A DNA stretch of 64,000 nt from Undaria pinnatifida (Eukaryota > Sar > Phaeophyceae > Laminariales > Alariaceae). Position 1 is the stretch's first letter. Each line of letters starts with the position of its first letter. The position numbers were made by a program, and so were the translations under genes. The notes under the pieces were generated by a model that searched no databases, was not told the origin of the DNA, and saw nothing but the letters and a program-made list of their open reading frames with translations. The stretch covers positions 19,336,696 to 19,400,695 of the forward strand of contig JABAKD010000016.1 of the NCBI GenBank assembly GCA_012845835.1, read 5' to 3'. Shown here in pieces: positions 34,878 to 46,101 of this stretch.

Positions 34878-37455
34878 TCACACCGACAACCTTTGCGTGC
34901 TATTGACTCTCCATTTCCCCCCCAACAGCGGCGTTTTCTCGGTTTCTTCTTCCGCTTCAACTGCCGCCCCCACCTCGACTTCGCGCTCGCCGACGCCCGC
35001 GCATTTGCGTAGCCCGAACATCGGAGCCCTTTTTCCTCCTCCCCCCCCCCCCTCCCCCCCCCCTCCTCCACCTCCTCCTCCTTCCCCTCCCCCTTCCCTT
35101 CCTCGCCCTTCTCTCCCCCCCCCCCGTCTTCTCCCTAGGCCTCCTCCTCCTTCTATCCTCCCCACCACTCCTGCTCCTTTTCCTGTGCCCCACCCCACCC
35201 CTCCTCCTTTTCCTCCCCATCCATCTCCGCCCCCCCCTCCTCCTGCACTGTCAAACCGACCCTCGAGACTTAATCGCGCCCCACCACCACCACCTCTACC
35301 ACCACTACCACCACTACCACCTCCAACACCACCACCACCACCACCATCACCATCGCCGCCATCGTCCCACGCAAGCTCCGCCCTCGCGACATCATCTTCA
35401 TCACTCCCCTCTGCCGCGGCGGCAGCAGCAGCAGCGGTAGCTCCTGCGGTGCAAGCCGCCGCCCCCCTTTGATCTCGACCGAGAGCCATCAAGGCAAAAA
35501 GGCAAAACACTGCACAAAGAGTCCATTCCAGTCCGGCGCAGTCCAATCGAACGGCGAGTTTTGTTAAAGAAGGCGACGGGAAGGGAAGGGAAGGGGTGGA
35601 GGGGGAGAAGGAGTGAGAGAAGGAATAAGGGCGGGGGGGGGGGGGGAGGGAGGGGGGGACAGGTGCACTCATTTCAAGCATCGCCGTAGCCTCAAGACGA
35701 TAGAACCTCGCATCCCTACAATAACGCGACGGAGCACGCCGGGTTTTCACCAGGGGAGAAAGGGGGGGCAGCAGTTGGTCAGCAGTCGTGTTCCCTGGAG
35801 CGCACGTATCGTCGGCAGCGGCGAGGTAAAGAGCTCCCGACGTCAGGAAGGAGCCTTGGAAAAAAAAAGGTGCACCCCTATGCATATATATATTTTGGAC
35901 ACTTCGATTTTCCAGCTTCTGGACAAGTCGTGGTCACAGGTGTCGTCCCTTCTCCCCCCCGGTTCTTACCTATTTTTTATCGCGCATACGGTTCACCAAT
36001 CCCAGTGCTCATCGATTTTTCATCGAGTTTCGCTAATAACTCACGCTCTCGCGCTTTCCGCAAGTCAAGTTGTGCACAAGAAAAAAGTCCCCACCAATTT
36101 ATACGAGTATGCACTCGGGGGGGCTCGAACTCACGAAACTGACCTATACCAGGCTCGAGGATAACCTGATACGCCACCGGGGCGACCGGCTATATACCGG
36201 ACCATGACTCCAACCCACATCGTGCGGTCAGACGACTTAGAAACAGTGTGGGATATTTTTGACAGCGGGAAAAAGGGTTTATACATACATCGTATATAGT
36301 TTTTTTTTGGGGGGGCGGACTCATTTGTTGCTTGCTTTGGTCCTTAGACCATCGACCACGCATCCCTTTCGAGACGGAGCACCGTTTGTATCGACACTAC
36401 AGCTGTGAGGCATCCTGCGGTAGAGGTGCAGCGGAAGCTTCTGAGTCCCCAACACGAGAAGCTCAACTTCTTACCCGAAAGCACGACTTGGAAGGCGTTA
36501 TCTTGCGCAATCCGACCAGCACGTCTATGCGCTAGCCCTCAAGAAAAATATACTCGTAAAATGATCATACTAACCCATACCTCCACAGTTGAGGAGGTCA
36601 ACCGGTCAGATCGGTCAGAAACGCGTTTGGCCTCCCAAAAAAGTGCAACTCCCCTACAGCGGGATGACTCTTGTGGGACGGGGGGATTCTCGAAACTGCA
36701 GTAGTGCGGGATATTTTTCGGCGGCGAAATCCTATTTTTGCATAATCCCTCTCACCAGAACACGCCAAGTACACCCCCCGGGCGCATCCAGAGCATCGCC
36801 CAGCGACAGTTCTAGGTGCTGGCCTGGCAGCTACGGTAGCGACTCACGCTCGTGCACCCCTCTCTATCTCTGCTGCAACGTGCACTCATCCTTCTATACA
36901 GTGCTTTTTGTTCTTGGCGCTGCCTACCAGGACCTATCTCACGCTTCTTGAGACACGCATACTACATGCCATTCTCTCTACAAAACACACTTTGTAGGTA
37001 TTTTACAGCACTATATAGGGGTCCCCCAGTAAGGCGGTGTTGTGCCATAAAGCAATGTAACCGCCTTCTAGAGGGAAGCCTCCTTATTCATTCCAGGTTA
37101 TGGGTGCTATGCCCCAGACGCGCCAAGCGATTGTGACCGCCTCATACCGGGATACCGCCTTATATAGGGATACCGCCTTGTTGGGGGACCCCTACTGTAG
37201 CGTAAAAATCTATACCGTACAGCACGCAAGAATGACACCCCCCCATGGGGGAAATTTTAGATCCAATTTTCTCCAAAACCAGAGGGCCACAAACAAACGA
37301 ATAGAGCGGCTTGGGGAAAATCTCGTCGAAATCTTTCCCACAGACGAAAACTTCCTGAGTTTGGCCAAAACCTTATATCGACAAAGCACAATTGCCAAAC
37401 AAATCGCATCGTAACACCCTCAGAACAAATTTAAACCACTCGCAGTAGCAGTGGC

Positions 37456-37500
<45 letters not shown>

Positions 37501-40500
37501 GAGTCAACGGCGAGCCGGTGCTCTCTGTGTGGAGTAAACGCTACCGCAGAAAACGTCGCTCGGCGATTGTTACCCTCTCCGTTGCCGAGAAAATCAACAT
37601 ATAAAAAGTCGTCCGAGCGTATGCGTCATGTTCGCGTTATACGGCAATCTCTCACAGCTCATAAGACATCTCACCAGAAGACGCCAAGTACATCCCCGGG
37701 TACATCCAGAGCATCGCCATCTGCAACCCCCGCGATCCGTGCGCCTCCACGATGAACTCCACCGCGTCCTTGCCACCCGCCGCCGCCGCTCCGAGGCCAT
37801 CGGCTTGGGTGGTGGACACAGCCGAAGAGGACGGTAGCATCATCAAGCCGGACACTGGTCCAGACCAATCTAAGCTGCTATCGCTATCACTACCGCTACC
37901 GCTCGGATTACCGCTTGCGGCAACGGCAGCGTCAGCAGCAGCGTACACGATATCCGTAGCGTTCGCGTTAGCGAAGGCAGCCGCGGTAGAGGTTGCCGTG
38001 GCGGCGGTAGTGACAGCGGCAGTAACAGCAGCAGTAGTGGCTGCTGCAGCAGCTGCAGCGGCGGCGGTGGCGCCTGTCGCCGCCCCCGCGAGGGGCTCGG
38101 CGAAGAAGCGAAAGGTGTGGGTGGTGTCGAACCGTGCGCGCAGCAGAGGCACGAGGGTGGTGGAGAGACCGCTGATGTTGGTGATAATGAAGTTGTACAG
38201 GGCGACGCTGGTGACTCGGACGCGCCGGGGAACGAGGGCCATGACAACTGCGAGGACCACTCCGATCCACCTGCGAAAAAGCGAATAGAGGTTATGCTTG
38301 TTTCGGTTATTGGAGAAGAAGAAAACAACGAAACAGGTTAACAACGGCATTTAACAACGACGTTGACTCTATGGAAGAACAACACCAATACGAACAACAG
38401 CAGCAGCAGCAACAACAACGACAATAACAGCAGCAGCAACGAGGGCAACAAACTACAGCAGCAGCAACAATGACAACGACAACAACAACAACACACCTGG
38501 GTGGAGAAATGTGCTACCATAACCAAAACCTCAAAGTCAATACCACAAACATTAAGCAAAACGATAAAAACACACAAACCAAAAAGGGTTGAAGAAAAAA
38601 AGGGACCGAAACAACTAAACAAGAAAAAAAAAGAGAACTTACATCTCTCCCAGCAATTCAACTCCCAGCAGGCACAGGAAGCACCACGGGTAAGGGGCGA
38701 GGAGAACCCCTACAGCAAATGGCGAAGCCAGAGCGTTGGACACGATCACCACCCAAAGCCGGCCTGCCGTTCCGAGGCGCTGCTCGTTGTTCGCGAAAAG
38801 ATAAAAGAGACAAAACAACGGAAGAGCAACAGGCAGCATGAACAGAAGAACAAAAAAAACATAAAAAAACATCAGAAAACCTACGAGCGCTTGTCCGAGG
38901 TGCGCTGGCAGGCGAAAAACAAGGGGGGGGAGAAACGGACTACAGCAACAGGAGAAAAAGCAAAGGCAAGACACAATACTCGTGCAAGAGATACACATAA
39001 AAAAAAACAACACTCACAAAAAAAAGGAAGAGTTCAGCAAAGGCAACAGCAACGGTAACACAAACGGAAACGGTACCTGTAATGAAAACAGTACCCACCC
39101 CCCCGTCCCCTCCCGTTCTCACCTGTGCCAGACGGTCGGACAGGAAGCCCCCGACCATCGCGCCGATCGAGCCTCCGACGAGTGGGACCCAGGACACAAA
39201 CCACTCCAGCTCGGAGGGGGGCATGCCGACGTCGTGCCAGGGGGACCCCGTGAGTCGACTGCAACCGCCGTTGACACACCACGGGAACTCCTCGTTGCAA
39301 ATCTGTTTATATTTCGGTGCCAGTGTAAGGCCAGGGGTCGTGATAGGGATCAGGACAGACGTCGCTATGGGTTCGCGGGGGTCGGACAGGGGTAGGGATA
39401 AGGGTAACCCAACCCAACCCAACCTAACCTAACTCAATCCAACCACACAACACACCCCGATGCAACCCAACCATACTCAATCCAAATCAACCCAACCCGA
39501 CCCGTTCTCCATCCAACCCAGCCCAACCCAACCCAACCCAACCCAACCCAACCTGACCCAATTCTCATCCACCTAACCCCAGCTCAATTCTCACCAAATC
39601 CAATCCAACCCAACCCCAATCCCAACCTAACCCAACCTGACCCCGGCCACAAACGCCTCAAGAACGTAAATAAACACCCACCTAACCACCCACCTGTCTG
39701 CCACCGTAACCGGCGTCGTACGAGGTCGAGCACGGGCCGGCGCCCCCGTGCCTAGTCAACGCCGCGTTCCCGTCCATCAGCGGGCTAAAATAGCTCGACA
39801 TATAGTACCCGAACACGAAACCGCCCGCATCCCGGACCCCACCCGCGACACAAACGAGCAGCAGCGAGGGGGACCCCAGCCAGGCCTCCGAGAGAGCCGG
39901 TAGCTTGCCGAGCAGCCGGTGGAGTGGCGACGATGATGGTGGCCGTGGGGTCAGTGCCGGTAGCGGTGGTGGTGGCGATGGCGGTGGTGGCGGTGACAGC
40001 AGCGGCGACAGCGCGCTCGACCGTAGCCGCGCTCCTCCCGTCCGGGTATCGCGGGACGCTGGAGATAGGTCACCCTCTGGCGTACCATTACCAATACCGT
40101 TACCACTGCTCTTACCGCTGCTGTTACCGTTGACGTTACTCCTACCACTGTTGGTACCGTTACCGACACTATTACCGCTACTGTTACCATTGCGGCGACC
40201 GCTCCCCCTACCACCGGCTATACCACCGCCACCACCAACACTTAACCCACCATTCCCTACCCCCTCGGGATAATCCCCGGCGACAGCAGCATAGGCGAAA
40301 CTAGAGGAGGAATTAATGGCGGAGCTAGAGGCAAAGGGGGCAACATCGGCCGAAAATCTCGCCGCTCCCGGCAGACCCACCGCCACCACCACCCCCACCT
40401 CCTCCCTTATCCCTACCTCCACCCCGGCTCGCGTTGGCGGAGGCGGTGGCGGCGGCGGTTGCGGTTCGGGAACGGTCCAGAAGGCTACAATCGCCACCAA

Positions 40501-43500
40501 GAAGCCGCCTAGCGCCGCCAGCACGTAGGCCCACTTCCAACCAAGCACGTCATCCACTATCGTACCCACCCCCAGGGACAGGCTAAACCCGGCGTACAGG
40601 CCCACGTAGTACACGCCTTTTTGGTTTTGTTTGCGGTGGCGGTGGCGGTAGCAGGAGGAGAAGGGGGGGTGTTAATCATGTTATACATAGCCGTAGACCT
40701 TAGGAAAATAGACACTTGCATGCCTACGATGCCGGGACGGAGGACGTCGGGGGGGGTTACGGAGCTTTACGAAATTATGGGCGGTGGGGTTTGTCGAGAG
40801 GGGGGTGGGGTGGCGGGGGGGCGGCGCAGGGGGGTCGAGAGGAGGTCTCACCTATTGCGGAGCCGATAACCTCAGGGCCGAAATGATCCCGCAGGATGCT
40901 GGCGGCGAAAGGGCTACACGCGGCGTCTCCGATGCCTTGTCCCACCCTCGCCAGCGCCACCTTTAGCAATAAAAACCGGCATGAATCACAGGTATGCCAT
41001 ATGATAAGAGCACGGCCATTTTGAGATTATTGCGGTGGATAGACACAGGAGAGAAGCACAGAAGGGGGAAGGAGGAGCCAGGGAGAAGGCGGGGAGAGGG
41101 CCGGGGGGTTGGGAACGGGGGGACGGGGACGGGGGGGGGTGGGGAGGGAGGGAGGGAGAGGGAGAAAGAGGGAGGGAAGAAAGCACGCCGTGAAGGAAGC
41201 GCGACGTTTAGTTGTCTCGATATCATCAATTTCTCCTTTTCTCGTTTTTTATACTTTGATCTTCGGTTTGTTCCGCTCGCACCTGCCAGAAGTTACGCGA
41301 AAACGCCACCGCTCCAGTGGACGCGCTCCAGACCATGCACGCCGTGCACAGAAGCTACCAAATGCGTCCCCCAAGAAGATGACGAGAAGGTCCGGAGAAG
41401 GGGCGCCACGGCGGCAGGCAGGGAGGCAGACAGATGGGTACAGCGACGGACAGCCAGAGGGATCGATACATAAATAGACAATAATACGACAGACAGGCGG
41501 ATAGACAAGACAGTCAGACAGACAGATACCATGTAAAATAAGCACACAGTCAGACAGGGAGCAAGCGAGCGCGCAATCAATCCAAGCCCTGTACACCCTG
41601 CCCTACGGCACCCTACCCTACCACACTCTACGAGCACCCTCCCCACTATACCTGTACCTACCATTGCTCTACTCCTACCCTATCATACCCTTTATCATAC
41701 CCTACCCTTACCCTAACCTGCCCGTATCCTACATTTACCCCACCCAACCCTACCCTTATCGTACCCATGCCTTCCATTACCCTACCCTACCCTACCCTGC
41801 TCTACCCTACCCTACCTCACCCTACCCAACACTTACCCGCACGGGGCGGGCATCCCCCACGAGGCTAAGGAGCACCCCGGCGACAGAGTTGACTCCGGTG
41901 AAAAAAGGGCCCGCGATGAGGGCGAACTCGTAGCTGTCGTAGTCAAGAAAGGGTACCCTGGAAACCGAGAAGAGGTACCTGCCGTAAAATACGCGCATTT
42001 AATTGGTCAATCCATCCATCCATTCATCGGTTGCGCAGTTTTATGCGCAATTTTTTTTTTTTCCATGTAATAACCCGTTAACAGCCGCAGTCTTTTTGGG
42101 GGGAAAACTAACAGCCAGTAGTTGGAATTTGAGTAGGGAAAACTTTCCAGCAGGAGAAAGGTTCTCAATTACGCTACCGGTACCATTATCATTCGTAATT
42201 TCAGTAATATAAAACGGCTTCCTTGTGTTTCGCATGAAACTCGAGCCAGTTTATCTCAAGTCCCAATTACTCAAGTGAGGTCGCGTTTGGCTTATCCGCC
42301 CCGTCTCTGAGCATTAACTCGCACGTCGCGCTTTGCACTATTAATTAATAAACCACAACATACCAAACCACACAACAGGTCACAGACGCCACCCGTTCCA
42401 AAGACGGCAAGCTACGAAAGGCATATCCGAGAATTAAAACCAATCGGGATATATTTTTTTACGCGGGATACATTTTATAAAAATATTGTAAGGACGTCAG
42501 CTGTGAGTTCGACGAATTTAGGGTCGATACTCATCTTTGTAAGCTGCGTTGTTGGTACTTGTATTATACTATACCGGTATGTGGGTGAGTTTTTTCACTT
42601 AATGGGAGGGGTCCTATTATTCTGTTTTTTCAAATTTTGTACATGCAGTGTTTAATATATTTTGTTTTTCTCCACTACCAGGTATAATGGTTGGTGTTCG
42701 TTCGGGAACGGGACAAGAGTACTTGCGCGAGATTCGTTTGTGCTGGACCGGGCTATCGATTCATCGTTGGCGCGGGAACGGGATGGGAGTATGTGCGCGG
42801 GACTCGTTTGTTGCTGGAGCGGAACTTCACAATAATCACGGGACCTCGGGATAGTCCCGAATCCCGCACAAACACGCCGGGTAAACCCAGACAAACCCGC
42901 GAAGTGCGGGAGCAATCCCGTGGAGTTTCCTTGTAGTTACGAGGGGTGGAGGGATGGAGGGAGAATGTCAGAGGCCATCGCGGGTATGGGGGTAAATATG
43001 TTATGCGCCGGAAGATGGATGATTGGAAGACATGTGAACCACATTTTTTTCACCTTGGTACATACCTGGTACCCTTCACGATGAACAGCTGTCGTAGTCA
43101 AGGAAATGCCACACGCTCGCGCGATTGAGTTCAAGGGGGCGCACGTGCATACGCGGGCACGTGCAATCTCGGACAAAAAAATCGTTCCTGTCGTTTTTTT
43201 CTGTGTTAGCGCGAGAGGTGAGACTTGTGGACCTCCCGCCGCCGCCGACTCGAGCGACGACGCAATGTCTCGGTCGCGGCAAGCGGAAGGCGGCGGCTCT
43301 GTCGGTGCTTGCTGCCTTTGTTGACACGCGTTGGTAAAATACGTTGAGGCTCACACAAAAAGGGTACGTATAATATCATACGTACAACAGCAGAGCAGCA
43401 GCAGCAGCAGCAGCAAGCAGCAAAGCAAGCAGCCGTCGAAAATGGAGATGCTTGTCCGCCAGAAAACATTGTCTGACGACGGTAACGTACCGGTAACGGT

Positions 43501-45379
43501 GTGACGGACGTTTTTTTTTTTTAATGCCGTGGCGAACGCTTGCTAATACCGTAACTATTAGGTTTTAGTATGGAATACACGTCGGCCGCACGCCAGTGAC
43601 TGGTGCTGGTTTTGTTGTGGCAGACCGCCATGACGAGTAATTACAGCAGTACCTGGTAGATATCTTTGTTATTAGACTAGACTGCCATTCATGTAATTAT
43701 ATCTGATGGCAGAGGAAATGTGAGGACAAGTTCAGTTGCCGACAACGATATCGTGGTTCAGCGCACACCCATATCTATGCCTAAGGTTGTTGTTGTTGTT
43801 GTTCTCACATTAACTCGCATAATCAAGTCCGTGGTCACAGGACAGACTCCAGTCACTCTGGAGCTGAGGAATACACGGGAAAAACACAAAGGTACTGAAT
43901 ACCGGGTATACCAAAAATCCGAGTACCGTGACTGACACAAGATAACACACCCCGGTGATGACATTTTGGGATTCAAAAATATTATCACCGCGCGTGGTAT
44001 TCTGTGGGGGGTGTGATATCTTGTGTACCTCGGGTGATAAAGTGCAGCTCGCAGGGGGCCCAAGGAGGGTGTGATAAACCAGGGGGTGTGATAGGACGTC
44101 CAAACACCCACAAGGTGTGTTTGGGGGTGTGATAAACGAGGGGGGGTGATAAAAAGGGTGTGTGATAGAACGTCCGAACACCCACACGGTGTGTTTGGGG
44201 GTGTGATAAAAGCGGGTGTGATAACAGTTGAACCGCTGCTGCCGCACACTTGAAGCCATGCCTGCACGCACACTTGCCGCTGCCCCGCACTCCTGCTGTA
44301 GGTACCTACCTGTGATACCGGGTTGTGGTAAAACAAAGGGGCCCAACCTAGGTGACGAAACTCCTTAGCACATGGACCTCGGCGATTACTCAACCCCCTC
44401 AACTCCGAAAAAAATTTGAAATAAAATACGGGCTTGGATTGGAGCTTAAAAAAATATAATATACCTAAATCGAAGGTACCTCGCCCGATATGATACGAGA
44501 CGGTGGCTGCGCCATCCGTCCTGCCCCCACACAAAAGTGGGCTGCTGCTACCTTCCTCGCTATCGGTACGACCAAAAAAGAGATACCCAGAGACACCACG
44601 ACCAAAAATCGAAGCCACAAACCACAAATCCACACTACGGTATCACCGGGCTGTGTAATCTTATGAACCCCGCGCGATAAATCGATGGTTTGTCAGAAAC
44701 GCCCAAAATTATCACCGGGGTGTCGTATCCTGTGGGGGGTGTGATTTCTTATGTACGGGTGATATCTTGTGCCAGTTACGGTATGTGCGAGGGATGCCTC
44801 ATATCTCGTGGGGCAAAAATAGTGACAGCTCAGCACATTTGTAGCGGAAACAACGATGTATGGCACGATGCATGAGTAGCAGCATTATTAAATATTAATA
44901 TTAATAGCTGTAGTACAGCTGCTGCTAAACGTCTTATATCCAGATATGTGACACGTGAGGGTAAATAAGAACAACAATTTCGGCAGGAACGATAAACGGG
45001 CACGTACACAACAGGTCGAGTCTGCTGCTTCCTCTGCTCGATTGACCCTACCTCCCGCATGCTATACATGACGCAATACACATGCTGCGACTATCATGGA
45101 ATACGAGTTGCCTGACACAAGCGGTCTGAGTCATCCCCCGGGCATACTCGTAGCTGCGTGAGCAGCCGAGGTATGCGGTCTGGAGTCACGTCTAAAAAAT
45201 CGTCAAGTCGATCATCAATTGAACATTGTTGCACACCTGTCGTACTGGTTTGAGAGATGCACCATCACCATAATCGCGAGCACGTAAGCGGTATTTTTGT
45301 TGGCCTTCAGGAAGCCTAGGAGCCGTAGAGCACCTCCGTGATATCCTGGCCCACCACCCTCGCCACTGGTGACCACCAT
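34878..45379 (-). CDS. Spinster-like major facilitator superfamily transporter (9 exons)
   Basis: Exons on the minus strand: 45379-45237, 41978-41837, 41354-41283, 40960-40852, 40616-39694, 39302-39123, 38779-38643, 38270-37675, 35509-34878. All introns are GT..AG and phases join exactly, giving 977 residues. Twelve hydrophobic helices are visible. TM1 ends HLSNQYDRYLFSV, split across exons 1 and 2; TM2 is ALIAGPFFTGVNS; TM4 is ARVGQGIGDAACSPFAAS; GGFLSDRLAQR after TM8 is the MFS motif A (GxLaDRxxxR). A Cys-containing loop (CNEEFPWCVNGGC) precedes TM8. The central loop is a ~200-residue Pro/Gly/Asn/Ser insertion. The TM11-TM12 loop has a poly-Ala/Thr expansion. The tail is Gly-rich and ends with EKTPLLGG, an acidic dileucine sorting signal typical of lysosome/vacuole proteins. 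Family knowledge: spinsters export sphingoid or lysophospholipid-type substrates. The substrate here is unknown. Confidence 0.82.
36113..36190 (-). ncRNA. tRNA-derived SINE head
   Basis: On the minus strand, after TATATAGCCGG, GTCGCCCCGGTGGCGTATCA gives an A-box-like D arm, and ~40 bases later GTGAGTTCGAGCCCC is a B-box-like T arm. The first ~40 bases (GGTCGCCCCGGTGG.., TTATCCTCGA) are shared with 58435-58494, so this is a dispersed tRNA-like family and not a single tRNA gene. It lies in the last intron of the transporter, on its coding strand. Confidence 0.6.
36751..36800 (-). repeat. Intronic copy of exon 8 end plus donor
   Basis: About 50 bases match the last bases of transporter exon 8 and its GTGAG donor (37669-37720) with roughly 85% identity. 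It is placed ~900 bp into the following intron in the same orientation. If used as a donor it would need a new acceptor upstream, and none is obvious. Confidence 0.7.
37013..37199. mobile_element. Tiny inverted-repeat element (MITE)
   Basis: TAGGGGTCCCCCAGTAAGGCGG at the left end is mirrored by CCGCCTTGTTGGGGGACCCCTA at the right end, about 185 bp in all. GATACCGCCTTATATAGG is repeated inside the right half. Ends can be read as TA target site plus GGGGTCCCCC. It lies in the last intron of the transporter. Confidence 0.7.
37458..37499. repeat. (CAG)14 microsatellite in transporter intron
   Basis: Fourteen perfect CAG triplets on the plus strand, CTG on the transcript strand, 176 bases after the exon 8 donor. 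Length variation here could affect splicing of the neighbouring exon; that is inference. Confidence 0.95.
39400..39645. repeat. (AACCC)n degenerate array in transporter intron 5
   Basis: Nearly 250 bases of AACCC, AACCT and CAATCC pentamers, e.g. CCAACCCAACCCAACCCAAC. The transcript strand reads GGGTT, which is telomere-like but with period five. It fills most of intron 39303-39693. A CCCTA counterpart is at 41590-41830, in intron 2 (41355-41836). Confidence 0.85.
41590..41830. repeat. (CCCTA)n degenerate array in transporter intron 2
   Basis: Pentamers CCCTA with variants (CTACCCTACCCTACCCTGCT and similar), including CCCTTACCCTAACC. It ends a few bases before the donor of exon 2. Like the AACCC array it resembles telomere-type DNA with an off-period unit. 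Confidence 0.85.
42468..42550 (+). repeat. Small dispersed repeat, copy 3 of 3
   Basis: ATTTTATAAAAATATTGTAAGGACG..CAGCTGTGAGTTCGACGAATTTAG..TCGATACTCATCTTTGTAAGCTGCGT, in transporter intron 1. Same core and length as 12750 and 26143. Confidence 0.78.
43785..43880 (+). repeat. Dispersed retroposon-like repeat, 5' fragment
   Basis: GTTGTTGTTGTTGTTCTCAC, CATTAACTCGCATAATCAAG and GGACAGACTCCAGTCACTCT match copies 1 and 2. Homology stops at AAAAACACAAAG, so this copy is 3' truncated. It lies in transporter intron 1, antisense to it. Confidence 0.75.
43926..44781. mobile_element. TA-flanked inverted-repeat element (mariner-like MITE)
   Basis: The left end CCGTGACTGACACAAGATAA and the inverted right end CCGTAACTGGCACAAGATAT agree at 20 of 23 positions across CCGT..CAC. 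TA dinucleotides flank both (43924-43925, 44782-44783), as for Tc1/mariner insertions. The 856 bp interior has no transposase; it holds subrepeats of GGGGTGTGATAA and two copies of CGTCC.AACACCCACA..GGTGTGTTTGGGGGTGTG. It lies in transporter intron 1. Confidence 0.78.
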
Positions 45380-45399
45380 GATCCTTCCAGCCGGGCCGC

Positions 45400-45930
45400 A
45401 AGCCGGCAGAGACTGGATTACACGGGTGTTCTTGCGAGCCGTGTTCGTGCGATCGAGACAACGGGATAAGCGGCATGATCCGAAAAAAATGCCTTGCATT
45501 GGTTTGCAAACCCTTGGTCACGCTGAGCGAGGGCAGAAACCAAGAATACACCGTGCTGCTGCTGTGGGGCTGTGTGCGGTTGCAGACCCGTATCTGGCCA
45601 TGGCGGCATGCAATCCTTGCAACGATGACGTTCTCGAGCTTTTGTCGCCATATCTCCCTTGTCCGAGCCACAAGCAGACTCGTGCTGCCACGCGGATTCA
45701 AGTGAGGACTATCGATCGCCTCCAAAACTGCTGTTGTGTCTAACGTGTCCTCGGCCCGTGCCGAGCTTACGAGTTGCGATTGTAGCCGCCTGCGTTGAGC
45801 ATGCGCATTGGCTACGTGTGATTGATGACGTCGTGGAGCTTGTGGTTGCCCGTTCTGGTTTCCGTACAGCAGATAGACCTCGTACGTAACTATCACAAGA
45901 ACAACAAGCGGCATCATGAAAAAATCGTTG
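45400..45930 (-). pseudogene. Possible decayed DUF599-like membrane protein
   Basis: A minus-strand open stretch contains FNDFFMMPLVVLVIVTYEVY followed by LLY, which has the spacing D-x4-P-x8-Y-x3-LLY of the first helix of DUF599 proteins. Further on, LENVIVA resembles the family's '..VLAVQTLRN' block, but the continuation QGLHAAMARYG lies in another frame and later stops occur. No ATG-led intact gene is possible. It ends just upstream of the transporter start at 45379, so it may instead be 5' untranslated sequence of that gene. Similarity is by eye and limited to two blocks. Confidence 0.33.
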
Positions 45931-46101
45931 AAATTTGAACTTGTGCCGGTACATAAGCAGATTTGAAAACAGCGGTGGTGGCAGCAATCATTGCTCAACT
46001 GACAGCATTGTAGCAGGAATCAGAAGCAGAAGTCATTGCTCAACTGCTGTTTGTAAAATGATATGATATGGCACCTTTGATACCGCGTCGTTCGATGGCA
46101 G

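Noticed and set aside
34759-35472. Long plus-strand Pro-rich open frame
   Set aside because: It is the complement of the Gly-rich last exon of the transporter, whose frame joins in phase to exon 8 and completes TM12.
43089-43104. 16 bp match to transporter exon 2
   Set aside because: By itself about as likely as not in 64 kb; kept only as a possible third case of exon-fragment copies.
43758-44633. Minus-strand frame of 291 codons
   Set aside because: It spans the TA-flanked element and its subrepeats (HTP/FITPP periodicity); not a protein.
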